A DNA stretch of 64,000 bases from Acanthochlamys bracteata (GCA_019914995.1 CM034142.1:4793031-4857030); one strand, 5' to 3'; shown: positions 36,889-48,469, counted from the stretch's first letter. The notes: a model not told the origin generated them from the letters alone. A program made the numbers and translations.

Positions 36889-38465
36889 ATGGCGCCGGTA
36901 ACATCTAGTAGAAGACGACTATCACTACAACCAAGCCAGAATATCGCCGATTTGGAGACTCAAGATCCTAATGGCTCTAGCAGTGGTAAGTTTGCTTTTT
37001 TTAATTAAATTATTATATACTAATTAGTGAACCTAATAGTTGTTCTCTAATTAAGTAGGGTCTATTGATACGCATACACAACGTCCATGTGCCGGCAACA
37101 GATGTAGCGATTTGGAAATATATATTTTGAGAAATAAGAAGAAAGTCAAGGTCGAAATTCCCGATGGCATATGGAGACCAGTCGGTGAACATGCTGTTTG
37201 GTTCGCAAGAGAGATGGCATATTTGATTCGTACTAATGCTCCAGTAAAGAATATTAAAGGTTGGAGTACGATTGACAAATCTATTAAGAACGAGATTTAT
37301 TCCATGATGGCTATAAGTATGTTATTATTGGTTTATATACATTATTAAGGATTAGAATTTGTTAACATATTTTTTCTTATTATCACAGGATAAGTTTGAG
37401 CTAGATTTGTCCCATCCCGGAACCTTGGCATGTTTACATAATACAGGATCCGAGAGATATAAGGATTGGCGTTATGAGTGCCATGACTACTATAAGAGTG
37501 TCGGTGGTGGAGACAGAGCTCGAGCAAACCCTTATAAGGACTTCACTTCTACAGCAGCACGGCGTGAAGAATGGATCTAGCTATGCGACATGTTTGATTC
37601 GCCAGAATGGAACGTAAGGTTTTTTTGATCAATTTTTCCTTTGAATCTTTTTTGTGTAGTTGCTGAAGATTATCCTTATCATTGGTTATATGCAGAAAAA
37701 ATCGGAAAAAGCAAAAGCTGCTCGAGCAAAGAATAATAGTAAGCATACAGCAGGATCACCCACGTTCGCATCTATACAACGGGAGAAGGTATTTTTTTAT
37801 AGTTTTGGTTTTAATATAACAAAGACGATAGGATTCTAATTAATAGCAAATTGATTCTCTTAACAAATTTGCAGAATGCCAATTGTATTGACTTGTATAA
37901 GGAGACGCATATTTCAAATGCAAAAGAAAAGAAGGGCAGCTGGGTATCGGAGGAATCACAATCAAATTATGTAAGTTATGACCTTTCTATTCAATTTTTT
38001 AAGCAAGTAACCATAAGAGTTAAGGTTTATAATTTGCTAAGATATTTTGTTTTGCGTGAACTGCAGAATCAAATGGTAGAATTGCAAATCAAGTCCCAAG
38101 AAGATGGAAACGACGTCGATGACGAAGACATATGTCTATCGGTGCTTGGGAAGGCACGTGGATATATTCGTGGACGTGGACGTGGACCTAAGCCGCCTAA
38201 CACCCGTTTTGCTGGTTCATCAACCCATGCATATGAGAATTCTCTTTTGAAAGATCAGATCGTAACCCTAGAGGAAAAAAATGAAAGACAACAAGCTGAA
38301 CTTGCGAAACAACAATCTGAGCTTGAGAAACAACAGTCTGAACTTGAGAAGCAACAAAATGAACTGCAAGAGACTAGACAAAGTCTTCGTGAAAATGAAG
38401 AAAAGGTATCATTTCTAATGGAAATGTTCGGAAAGCTAAAAAACGCTACTGGACCACCTATATAG
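36889..38465 (+). pseudogene. TNP1/TNPA-type CACTA protein, one stop
   Basis: The second En/Spm gene (plant transposase Ptta/En/Spm family), a DNA-binding partner of the TNP2 protein. Exons: 36889-36985, 37059-37312, 37389-37613, 37696-37788, 37875-37970, 38067-38465, with phases consistent and 387 residues in all. The conserved region includes DGIWRPVGEHAVWFAREMAY and the segment HPGTLACLHNTGSERYKDWR. The last exon carries a Gly/Arg-rich stretch (RGYIRGRGRGPKPP) and a Gln/Glu coiled coil with ELEKQQS repeats, fitting an oligomerising protein. Defects are a TAG at 37578-37580 (EEWI-stop-LCDMF, where Lys is expected) and a donor after 37312 that reads ATAAGT instead of GTAAGT. It lies 118 bp after the transposase, on the same strand. 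Confidence 0.85.
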
Positions 38466-38989
38466 TAAGTTCATTATCTTAATTTTTCTTTGTTTCAGCT
38501 ATATTAGTCTTCCCTTTTTTCGAGTTTATTATGATAGGAAGAGATAAACATCTTACTTTATTAGAGTAATGCTAGTATTGTGACATGTTCTCCCTTTATT
38601 ATCATGAGTGCGAGACTTAGCAAAGAAATGAAAATTTGTTGTTTATTTTCTGAAGTAAGACATCATATGTAGCTGACATCTGTTCAAACAGAACCAAAGA
38701 TGAAGTATAAACCACTGATTGGACGAAGTAACCAGCATTGTGAAATGTCTGTTCTTCCTCGTATTTAAGGCACACTTCATCTTTATTTCAGGTAAAACCA
38801 TGAATCAAAACAAGTCTTGGACCAGGTTCTGGATGTGGAACAAGTAAATGCCACAAAGATTTATAGGTGTAGCAAACTATAGCTTTTAAAGATCACAATA
38901 GTTATTGATTGGTTGCACATGAATTCTTTAGTTGCAATTTAAAGCATATGCTTAAAATAAGAACATTGTAAATGGAAGTTGTTTCGGAG
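38466..38989 (+). other. CACTA spacer between TNP1 gene and captured kinase
   Basis: About 520 bp, AT-rich, with no conserved frame. It probably holds the 3' untranslated region of the TNP1-type gene and the start of the captured segment. Confidence 0.4.
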
Positions 38990-39987
38990 CAGGTGACAAG
39001 GAAGCAGGTACAAATGAGAGTTCCAAGCTATCTTGAGTTCTTCTTTGAGACCAAGGTAAGAATCATTGCTTTTGTGCGCGTGCATGCGGCGTGGGTGTGT
39101 GTGCGCAGAGCGCGCGTGCAAACAGAGACTTGTGTTATTTCTCTTAAGATGCATGGAATTGACAATTGACTCAATTGGTACAGGTTGCAGATTTGGCAAG
39201 ATTAAACCATGTCAATATTGCGAAGTTGGTTGGCTATTGCAAAGAAGAAGACCCTTTTACAAGGATGCTTGTCTTTGATTATGCGTCGAATGGGACACTT
39301 TACGAGCATCTTCAATGTAAGTTTAAAATGTATAGTTTACTGCTTAACTGTCTTCTATGGAAAAACCTGGAGTAAGTTGTCTCCATTGTAGATGGTGAGG
39401 GATCCCAGTTGTCCTGGTTGAGGCGCATGAAGATTGCTATAGGCATAGCTCGTGGATTGAAGTATCTTCACACTGAGCTGCAGCCCCCATTTGCATTATC
39501 AGAATTGAACTCCAAAGGAGTTTATCTTACTGAAGATTTTTCCCCAAAGGTGCTATGCATTTACTGTATATACTTTTCTTCAATCATTCATATATATAAT
39601 ATGAAATAAATCAATTTTGAAGCCGTCGGTGATAACCTTCTTTGAGGGAGTTTTAGCTTAACCATACCAAAACTATTTATCATAACTTTGTCTTCTATAT
39701 GTTAATTTTCTCCCTTCTTTGGAGCCCATATTTGAGCTCATATTCTTCTTTTATGTTGTTCATGCAGTACAATCTGCATTTTTATGGCATTTAAGCCTTC
39801 CAACTGATGATCTATGTATTAACTGCCTGCAGCTTGTTGATTTTGAATGCTGGAAGTTTGTGTATTCAAAATCTGAGAAGAAATCGAAGCACATTTCTAA
39901 TGGTGGTGCATTTTATGGTCTAGTTTCTCTAGAGCAAAGGCATTTTGAGATGCAGACAAATACATATGCTTTTGGAGTGATGTTAAA
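38990..39987 (+). pseudogene. Captured LRR receptor-like kinase fragment (At1g63430-like)
   Basis: A host gene fragment inside the CACTA element, introns retained. Exons: the end of one at about 38990-39054 (VPSYLEFFFETK), 39184-39316 (VADLARLNHVNIAKLVGYCK, then FTRMLVFDYASNGTLYEHLQ), 39392-39549 (YGEGSQLSWLRRMKIAIGIA, RGLKYLHTELQPPF, GVYLTEDFSPK) and 39833-39987 (LVDFECWKF onward, ending FGVM). Splice sites are GT-AG and phases join. The sequence matches the kinase domain of the Arabidopsis At1g63430/At5g41180 leucine-rich-repeat receptor kinases (family recognised from memory). The catalytic loop has the ELNS form of this pseudokinase-like group, not HRD. It breaks off in the middle of the domain. 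The LRR and transmembrane parts are missing, so no receptor can be made. Confidence 0.88.
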
Positions 39988-40254
39988 CTAGAACCTACAG
40001 CATCTTTCATATTCATGTTTGCACTACTAGGCTGTCTTTAACAGTAATGTATGAGATGAAATATTTTCGACTATGCATTTCAAAACTGAATTGTAATACG
40101 ATTATTATGTATTTTCAATGAACATAAGTTTTTTTTTTCTTAAAATTATTTGTGTAGAATGTTGTGGTATATAGACTGTTTGTGTTCAATTGAATTGAAT
40201 GATGTGAATAAAAATATTATTGATATATAAATTAGTGAAAAACTGTTAAACAAA

Positions 40255-40845
40255 ATTTACTTTTACCGACTACAAACGGCAGGTCGGCAAAAGAGCGAGC
40301 AAACAAAATGCCGACTAAAAAACTGGTGGCTAAAATGCCGACAAATTTCTGATTGGTCGTAATTACCAACTAAAACGACTGTCGAAATTGCCGACCGACA
40401 AAATAGTCAGTAAATTACCGACCAAAGTACCAGTCGGTAATTACCGCCTACGATATACGTCGGCACTTGCCGACAAGCTTTATGTCGGTATTTACCGACT
40501 GCCTAATACGTCGCAATTTTCCGACTGATATTTATCCGTCGGCACTTGCCGACTATCTTTTAGTCGGTATTTACCGACGGCTGTATGCGTCGCCATTTGC
40601 CGACTAATATTCTTGTCGGGAACATACCGACTTGCTTTTCTGACTGTCGACTATCTCGTTAGTCGGCCTTTAACGACTATTTCCTCAGTCGATAATTTAC
40701 TGTACACTACCGACTGTTTAATGTAGATGGTCGGCAATTGGTTTACCGACCAGTATTAGCCGACCGTTTACCGACTGCGACTTTTTCAGTCGGTAATGCA
40801 TTTGCCGACTGAATTTTGCAAATTATCGACAGTTTTGTGCAGTCG
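40255..40845 (+). repeat. CACTA right subterminal repeats
   Basis: Many TACCGAC / GTCGGTA and TGCCGAC / GTCGGCA motifs in alternating orientation, matching the left subterminal block. They end about 25 bp before the right terminus. The TGCCGAC variant is much commoner here than on the left. Confidence 0.88.
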
Positions 40846-40869
40846 ATGAATCCATTATTTTTAGTAGTG

Positions 40870-41135
40870 CTTATATACAGATGTTTTGAAGATCATAAAT
40901 ATAACAAATTATTCTTACCCATGAGTCCTACTTTGGATTCTCTAGAAGCGACTTAGGTTTTCCAACATGTGTAAACTCAAAGATCTAAGAAGATAAAAAG
41001 ATGAGAAAGTGAGAGCAAATTATAAGAAAAGTAAGGATTTTACCGAGTAAGGATTACTTCAGTATCAAAGTTTTCCTCTTTAACTAAAAATTTTCAAAAT
41101 CTAGCAAAGCTCCCACCCCCCATTTGGTATCAGAG
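40870..41135 (+). repeat. Probable copia LTR end with tRNA-Met primer site
   Basis: TGGTATCAGAG at 41125-41135 matches the primer-binding site for initiator tRNA-Met used by most plant Ty1/copia elements, and CA at 41121-41122 would end the LTR. The DNA between the CACTA right end and this site would be the right part of that LTR, and the left part would lie before 29697. No gag is recognisable downstream. Confidence 0.5.
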
Positions 41136-43367
41136 TAAACGCTTTTTAATTTCTTTCATAATTATTAATTTCTAGATGATTCTAATTTTATTAGTATATC
41201 CTCTTGTTAAATAGCAATATAGTTAGGATTTCTAAAGATTGAAACTCTCTATTGTCTATAAGTCTTAATCTAGGATTCTGATAAAAGACTCCTAGAGCTG
41301 CTAAAATTCTAAACTAATAAAATATTCTAATGGAATTATAAAAGATTGGTCTAAAATGTTATAAACAAATCAATTGTTCTCGTCTAATTGGGGATCTAAG
41401 TTTTTATGGTAGAGGATGTTCAACATTTTCTATTCTAATTGGTACGTCATAACTTTTAAAGTAGATTCATTCTAGTGGCTTGTCTAATCAGTTTTGCCAT
41501 AAACGTCTGAATTATTGTCCACCGATCCTCAAGAAAGAGGTGTTCTTGGTGTTTCTGAACTTACTTTATGGGGAATCTTCTTGGTCTTCTTCTTTGATGT
41601 TATCTTTACTACATTAAGTGCTTTATGCAGTGCTTAATTAACTTTCTATTTAACGTTCTTTTTTTTTATACTTTAATTTATTTTCCTTTTCTACTAGTGC
41701 TTAGTTCTTCTGATGGTTTTGCTTCTGATATATTACCTGGGGTTGCTGATCTGATAGTATCCTGTCATTACTGGTTTGTTTGGACTAGATTTATATTACT
41801 CTCGCCGGTTCTGTTCTATTTGTATGGACTGTTCTGAACATATAAATTAGTCTAACTTTTATAAGTTCTTTTTCGAGGTCTCTGCTATTATCTGAAGTAA
41901 AAAACATTTTTCTTTCTGAAGAGAATTGAAATGCTTATTAAGTTTATTCATAGTTTTGCTTAAGGCTTCGCAATGATCACAAAAAAATCTTGTGCAATCT
42001 CTCGCTATGCCATATACTGCAGATGGTTATAAATATGTAGTTTAAGCGATTGCGCTATGAAAAAGTTAACGCCTAAGATTTTTCCTGCACTATCTAATGC
42101 TTCTAAAATGAATTAAAACCTTTATATCTAGAATTCGTGAAATCTTTAATACAATCTAATACTTCTACCTAGGTATGTCAAGATGAAGAGGAGAAATCAG
42201 AAGGACCTGGCTTACTTCATAATTATCACAATCACATAAGTTACTTTCTGATTAATTTTCTATAAACCCTCCAAACTCCAAGTTGGCCAGTAGTAAGTAG
42301 TGCACAAGTACTATTCGGATTCACCAATCTTTCTATTTCCTCTAGTTAATTGATGAAAAAGAAATTAAGGATACTTGTACTTTATTCTCACAAACAAACA
42401 GTTCTACATTTCTTAGACACAAACTCCTAACTGATCAAAGCAGTATATATACCCATCTTTATGCCATTTGCCATACTTATCAGATGTGAAAATAATTTAA
42501 CCTACAGTCTTAAATCCACAGCAGTGCATAAAACAGTATATATATATATTTTAAACATAACCTCAAGTTGAAAATTAAGGTGAAAGGCATTTGAAATTTA
42601 GCCGCCTAGCATGCAAAAAAGGTGTTCATCCATTTGATAGGATAAAACCACCAGTATAAATTACTTAAAATCAGCAGAAAAAGGACAAAGACAAACAGGT
42701 TCTATCAAGCCAAAATGCCATAACTGAAACGCAAATATTCAAAAAGGAAAACAGTCTTAAAATAGAGAAACAAAGGCAACAGAGATCAACGCAGGAAAAA
42801 TGGCCAATGGCCATTGTTGCATTTCTAATGTTTAGATTTAGAGCAGTCATAGCTACAAACTAAAATTATTCTCTCACCAATTCAGCTACTAGAATAAAAG
42901 TAAAAGAATCACTTTAATATAGGACACCACCGTTGGTTTTTCATCAGTAGTAACTACTTCCTTGAACAAAGAACGATACACTTAATGCATCAATAACAAT
43001 AGCCACATTTTGATACGTTCTATTGAGAGATTACCAAAAACATTTACAAATCTTATGAACTAGGAACCATATAAACACAATCATTTTTCATTCATATCAG
43101 TTGACATACTTCTTAATCCACTAATGAAAAGGTAGTATAAGAAGTTCACTATTCAAACATACTCCACATTCAAAGAGAGCAAAAGAAGAATGATTTTTGT
43201 AAGAAAAAAATACACCTGTTCATCATTCATAAGCGAATAGGATCATGAAATTGATACATCCCAAACTATACCCTTTAAGGTTTCACTAGAAACATCCTAC
43301 ATTTATCTTGAAGTAAACATGTGATCTTTTTCTATCATATGAGGTCCTCATAAATAAAATTACCACC
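41136..43367. other. Intergenic, includes SCP2 3' flank
   Basis: About 2.2 kb of AT-rich DNA. No gene is supported. The first few hundred bases may be decayed internal copia sequence. The last few hundred next to 43367 are the likely 3' untranslated region of the minus-strand SCP2 gene. A short (TA)n tract lies at about 42536-42551. Confidence 0.4.
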
Positions 43368-44715
43368 TCACAGCTTAGAAGGCTTCGGAAAGATCTCCGG
43401 GGTAAATTTCTGTGCAGCGGCAATACTACCCTTGATCTTTATGGCTCCTCTGCAATAAACCACCAAATATTCCCTATTATACCAGGCATAAACTTACTTG
43501 TGAGGGAACTACATAGAAAGAAACCGTAACTATATCCTAAATTAACATACCTGATAAAGGCCATCTGTGGGTTCAACTTTCCAGTGGCAATTGCCATGAA
43601 ATCATTATCAGTGAAAGAGAAAGTTGCATCAGGCTTCCCCTTGCATGGACCTAGTCACGAGGATCAACAATAGAATAAGGCAGACACTGACAGAAAACAT
43701 CATGATTACAAATTCATTAGTTTGTTGGCTTCTTACCTCATTCTTAATTTCTGAAAGTATTTTCTAATCCTCTATAAAAAATAAAAAAAAGTTGGCCATT
43801 ACGGAAGAGAACCATAGGAGTTACTTCTGACTTTAAACTAACTTTGAGCTCTACCAAAAGGCTTGTGCACTTCTGAGATTCTAGTTTGAACCCAGTCTGT
43901 TGGAGTTCATGTACACGTCCTAAAATAGTTTGAGACTAAATTATTCAACACCTCATGTTTCGATCATCAACTACAAGGTTGCTAAAGAGTTTAGCAAGCA
44001 ACTATCATGAATTATTATGTGTTTTACCAACTCACGGTTTAGATTTTCGATTTCATGTTCCAAAATTCAAAATTGACTTGACTGAACTCGCAGCAAAACT
44101 TTTATGGAAAGGAGGTTAGGTTTTCTATATTTGGCAAACCTGAAAGGTAAAACATTTTCTAACCACGGAAGCAGTTTGTGAATCAAATTCATCTGATCAT
44201 AAATGTCATATCTATCCACAGCTTTTAAAAATCTATTCTTAAATGTCCATGATATCAAGAATCACTACCTAACTGCTTTTCATGTACATGTGAAACTTGT
44301 GCACCCAAAAACATCTACAAATACCAATATTAAGTAGTAATATACGAGATATTTCATTTAACCTAACTTCGTATGCAATAAACACCATTAATCAATTAAA
44401 CAAACACACAAATCAAAAATCAAAACTGAACCCAAGTTGTTTATCACCTTTGGTAACCTGACCTTCCTTCAGGTCAACAACATAGATCTCCTCATCAACA
44501 CCGATTTTCTGTATACCCAAAACAACCCAAATAAATCCCGTGACATTGACTCCAATCAAACAAATTTCAATTGTAATTGGAGTTGTAATAACCTTTGGAG
44601 AGATGTTGAGTTGGTAGACGAGTCCGACCTTCTTCGTTAGCTTTTTTCCTTCGTCGGTGGTGAGATGCTGCTTCATCTGCTCCAGAAGAGAAGCAGATTT
44701 CGGAGAACTCTCCAT
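43368..44715 (-). CDS. Sterol carrier protein 2, peroxisomal, intact
   Basis: A small lipid-transfer protein that carries sterols, fatty acids and acyl-CoAs. Exons on the minus strand are 44593-44715, 44448-44508, 43551-43650 and 43368-43449. They total 366 nt and 121 residues, against about 123 in Arabidopsis SCP2. The SCP2 fold is evident: LLEQMKQHLTTDEGKKL, VGLVYQLNISPK, IYVVDLKEGQVTKG, PDATFSFTDNDFMAIATGKL, NPQMAFIRGAIKIKGSIAAA and FTPEIFPKP. The C-terminal SKL is a canonical type 1 peroxisome-targeting signal. I chose the ATG at 44715 (MESSPKS) because family members start there. An in-frame ATG at 44763 would add 16 basic residues not expected in the family. Introns are GT-AG and there is no damage, so this should be a working host gene. 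Confidence 0.95.
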
Positions 44716-46464
44716 CTCTTCTCTTCTTATCTTCTTGGAAAAGAAACTGCGTCTATGCTGCAATTTATTTAGTTGTTGAAATTGAGAAGCTGAGTTTGTT
44801 GTTCGTTGATTGAATTGGATGCTTTTTCTTCTTTCTGTGCGTATCAGATGAGGATGACTTGTTATTCAATTTCCTTCGGCTTTGCGTGTTGTTATTGCAG
44901 TTAGTTGAAGCCTTTTTTTAAGTTTTTCAAGGACGACCTACGAAACTGTTTTTTTTATTAAGTAGGCCACGTTGAACTTTATTATTTTTCTAGATCACCT
45001 TTTCAAAATATATATTTCCAATCATTTTTCAGCGAAAAAAAAAATACTTTTAGTCTCAGTTTTGCTGAAATTTCTTTTTCCGCTCAAACTCTCACGGCGC
45101 GTCTGCCCAATCTCTCAAACTCATGGCTCATCCTTTCCTACTACAAAAATTTTAAAGCAAACGTTAACTAACTTATAAAATAAATTCACTAACATCAGCG
45201 TAATCTTGGATCGTGCGTTGCACTTTTTCCTACCGGCCTCGATCACATCATCTCTCGAACGAAATCCATCCATATTATTTCTTACTATAAAAAATAATAA
45301 TGGTTTCACAAGGTACATCGAGATGACTTTAATATTTTTCTTCTCCATCGTGTTGTTTGGTTTTCCATGTCCTCTCATTAGTAAGGTCACATATAGTTAC
45401 ACATAATCGCAACGGCCGCATCAATCAATCGATCGCATAAATGGAACACATATGGTTGCATAGATCACAAAGGTTGCACAGATCGCACAAATAAGATTGC
45501 ATAATACGATTGGACAGAATCGTACAAATATGATCGCACAATATGGTGCTTAGTGTTGCACAAATGGCCACAAGGGTCCGGATTTCTTATATAGAGGTAA
45601 TTTGGGTGAAAAAATAAAAAATTCTTAATGGACCGACTATGTGTGGGTTAGCTATATCCAGTTTTGGTTTGATTAGAATGACCGAGCTTGCAAATAAGCC
45701 CAAGGCAGTACTAGTATGACTTAATCCGAGCTATATTGCATGGTAAAACACATTAGCTGCAAGTTAATAGCCCAGATCTTTAAGTAAATGATTTATCTCG
45801 TACATGTAAGATCTAAGTCAACCATGCTGTCAATTGTTTTCATTTCTTTTACTTTTATATTTATCCTTACCCTACTCCCTTTCCTTATTTTTATTTATTT
45901 CCTTTTCTGTCTGTAGCAACCTCGACCCTTTCACCGCGCTTGCATGTGCGATCCATCTCTCCCTATACCCGGTCACTAGGAGGTCTCCTTCCAACTTTCT
46001 TCTTGTTCTCCTTCTTGTCGCCAACCTCCTAGTTGCTGGATCGATTGCACCGATCACGACCTGACGATGAAAACCCTAGGTTTGCAAACTATCGTCGGCT
46101 ATTTAATCCCGCCGAGCAGCAATTCTTCATCTACTCGTCTTCTTAATGCCTCTCTCTATCAATTGAACCGAGAACTTAGCTCCGGCACCGGAGGAGGTAA
46201 ATCGTTGAGCCGCCACGAAATCGCTCAATTATGGCATTCGGCGATTGATCGTGACGTTGTTATCCACTCATTTGAAGTTTGAGGTAGCTGGTTATTTTTC
46301 CCTAACTAAAACGTCAAGTGGCCAAAGTTTGTAGAAATCTAGCCGACTTACAGGTATGTGGGTCCAACATTTGCAAGTGAGTTGCAATGCCCTATTTGAA
46401 CTATTGAACTTGGTGCTGGACTAGCATTGAATCGGTAAGTTCGCCGCTCGTGTACGAAACTGAT
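44716..46464. other. SCP2 upstream region and intergenic DNA
   Basis: The first few hundred bases are the presumed SCP2 promoter. At about 45405-45555 the motif ATCGCACAAAT/ATCGCATAAAT recurs irregularly with both AAAT and TTGCACA neighbours, looking like transposon subterminal sequence. 46067-46282 is open for 71 codons (MKTLGLQTIVGYLIPPSS onward) after a pyrimidine-rich stretch. I do not recognise it, and it may be a leader-exon remnant. Confidence 0.4.
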
Positions 46465-47178
46465 TCAAACTCCGATTGTCTCGTATGGTTGGTAAGTTCT
46501 GTGACAGGTAGCATTCAAACTCGATTCTAAGCTTTTCTTTTTAAAAAAATCAAGCGCTGCGGTGGCATCTCCTGTGACAGGTTTTTTGTACTTCTTTGTA
46601 GGTCCTAAATGATTCCAACAATCTCTATCATCAAAACTATACTGTGGACCATCAAATATATCTGCAACTTTATTTACAGGTATATCTTCATCACGAAATG
46701 AATCAACTAACATTTTAGCTGCAGCAGGCATACTTTTATAGACAGACATATGCATTCTTGCAGAACTAACTAGTCCATGATTGTGGTTGTCATTATATTT
46801 CACCACTTTTCACAAACCAGTACGTTGTTTTATCACTTTCATTCTTACAGGACATCCGCATTTTACTGTATTTCTGTTTCTCTTTTGACTTGCTTTTACT
46901 TCAGGCACCTCAGTTGTTCTTTTCTTGTCATGATCTCTAAAAATTCCGAAGCGCTCGCATGTCATTTCACAGATAGTAATTTCTTCCGAATCTAAATTTC
47001 TTTTTTGCGTACTTTTAGTAATAACACTAAATCCACTTGCTTTTTTATAGTTTATGTATGTTTCTTTTGCAGCTTGGAGACTTGGAAAAAGCATATCTAA
47101 ATACGGTAAATTTTCCTTATCTATTACTACGTTCGGAATTGGAGCAATAGAACAGTCGGCCATAGTCACAGTTATCAC
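46465..47178 (-). pseudogene. FAR1-related (MULE-derived) N-terminal fragment
   Basis: On the minus strand it begins MADCSIAPIPNV at 47163 (an upstream in-frame ATG is at 47178). It contains the FAR1 DNA-binding domain: FPSLQAAKETYINYKKASGF, ITICEMTCERFG, NTVKCGCPVRMKVI, then VVKYNDNHNHGLV. The Trp before KVVKY is a TGA at about 46807-46809. The next conserved part reads KSMPAAAKMLVDSFRDEDIP and DFFKKKS, after which similarity stops near 46520. The MULE transposase core and SWIM zinc finger are absent. FAR1/FHY3 proteins derive from Mutator-like transposases, so this may be a transposon relic. It is related to 61771-63954 (shared AAxMLVDSFxDEDIP). Confidence 0.85.
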
Positions 47179-48204
47179 TGGAGAATATTTCTAGTTTGTA
47201 GAACTGAATAGAACTTGTTTTCTAATACTAAAATTTTGTAGTTGAATGCTCCGTAGCAGTGAAGAAGGATGAAGTTTTAGACAAATAAAGAAGAAAGAGA
47301 AGATAACAAAATTTAGCGGGAACAAATATGATAAGCGCAGAAAAAAAATGATTAGCGCGGGAGAAATACTATATCGCTCGTATACCTCGAAATATGCTCC
47401 CCCGATGATTTAGAAATAAAACTCTCATTAACATAATGTGTTAATGAGAATTTATTTTAAAGTTGATAATGACAAAAAAAAATATTATTAAGAGTGGATT
47501 AGTTGAAAAAATATAAAGAGTGGAGTAAGAAATAAACAGCTGTATTAATAATTCAAAGTTTACATAAACATAGATTACAGAAAAATTTTATAAGAATAAT
47601 CGAACGGAATTTCTTTGACATCTCCGTTGAATTGTACATCGAACATTGGTAACTGTACGTGATTGTACTTACACAGTAATTACATGAGCTATCTGCTTAC
47701 AAAAGCTCTCTGTTTATATTCATGGCATTCCTACCTGGTAACTGATTCATCCATACATTATACGTTGAAGATATCTGTCCATCCAGGGATAGTAGAGAAC
47801 GCAACCATCCAACTTTTGTAATTCATCGATCACTTTTACATATAAAGATGTAATAACAAGTCACAACAACAAAACATATATGAAAAGAAGAGGGAGGCTC
47901 AGATTCGCCTTCACTCGATCATCGAGATTTTGTAGAGCTACCCATTCGAGGACTGTTTTCACCATGAGTTGTTCTCTCCTTCACTATATGCCTTCTCTAA
48001 TTGCAGCTGCAGTGGTTGCCACATACAGAGATATGGCCATCCTTACTGCCTTGCTGTGCACTTTGAGAGGTAGTGTGGAGTTAGAAAAAAAGAACAACTG
48101 CTGAGTCTAACAGATTCTACATCTTTCAATTTTTTTCCTCATCATTGCCTCAACATTTGGCATTGTTCGAACGACATCCAGCATTCATCAGAACAATTTC
48201 AATA
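47179..48204. other. Intergenic, no supported gene
   Basis: AT-rich DNA with a perfect 11-bp inverted repeat (TCTCATTAACA / TGTTAATGAGA, 47423-47433 and 47439-47449). 47880-48104 is open for 74 codons without a recognisable family. Nothing else is supported. Confidence 0.4.
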
Positions 48205-48345
48205 CCATAAATCAATACACCAAAAACCTCAATACACCACAGAAAACCAATACATATAAAAATCCAATACACCATGAAAATTACCAATACATCAAAGAAT
48301 CTAATACACCAAGGAAAAACCAATACACTAAAAAAAAAACACAGG
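48205..48345 (+). repeat. CAATACACCA-type degenerate tandem repeat
   Basis: About eight copies of CAATACACCA, CAATACATCA or CTAATACACCA, separated by 10-20 bp of A-rich sequence. The pattern resembles subterminal repeats of a DNA transposon, but no terminus is identified. Confidence 0.7.
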
Positions 48346-48469
48346 AATAGAAAAATCATAGAATTCAAAACTAAGAAAAAAAAAGACAAATCAAACGAAT
48401 TCAAAACAAATCACTAACTCAAATCAATGAATTCAAAACTTTAAAAAAAAATAAAACTGCGTCAAAATT
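48346..48469. other. A-rich spacer
   Basis: A-rich DNA between two repeat blocks. No feature was recognised. Confidence 0.4.

Larger units (their letters stand above)
29697..40869 (+). mobile_element. CACTA (En/Spm) transposon, complete, 11.2 kb
   Basis: Left end CACTACTACAATAACTAGCA, right end (inverted) CACTACTAAAAATAATGGAT, and a 3-bp target duplication CTT on both sides (29694-29696, 40870-40872), all diagnostic for CACTA elements. Inside are left and right subterminal repeat blocks, a leader region, a TNP2-type transposase, a TNP1/TNPA-type gene and a captured receptor-kinase fragment, all read on the plus strand. Both transposase genes carry a few disabling changes, so the copy is probably not autonomous now, but the ends and target duplication are well preserved. 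After removal, the flanks join into what looks like a copia LTR. Confidence 0.95.

Noticed and set aside
37313..37388. AT-AC (U12) intron in the TNP1-type gene
   Set aside because: The 5' site ATAAGT lacks the U12 consensus and the intron ends in AG, so a mutated GT donor is simpler.
44716..44763. Upstream in-frame ATG extending SCP2 by 16 residues
   Set aside because: The added basic residues are not found in SCP2 proteins, and the ATG at 44715 gives the usual length.
45140..45180. CTACTACAAAAATTTTAAAG, like a CACTA terminus
   Set aside because: There is no partner end, no subterminal repeats and no target duplication nearby.
47423..47449. Perfect 11-bp inverted repeat as a terminator or MITE
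   Set aside because: It is too short and isolated, in a plant genome where such hairpins are not terminators, and no element ends or duplications flank it.
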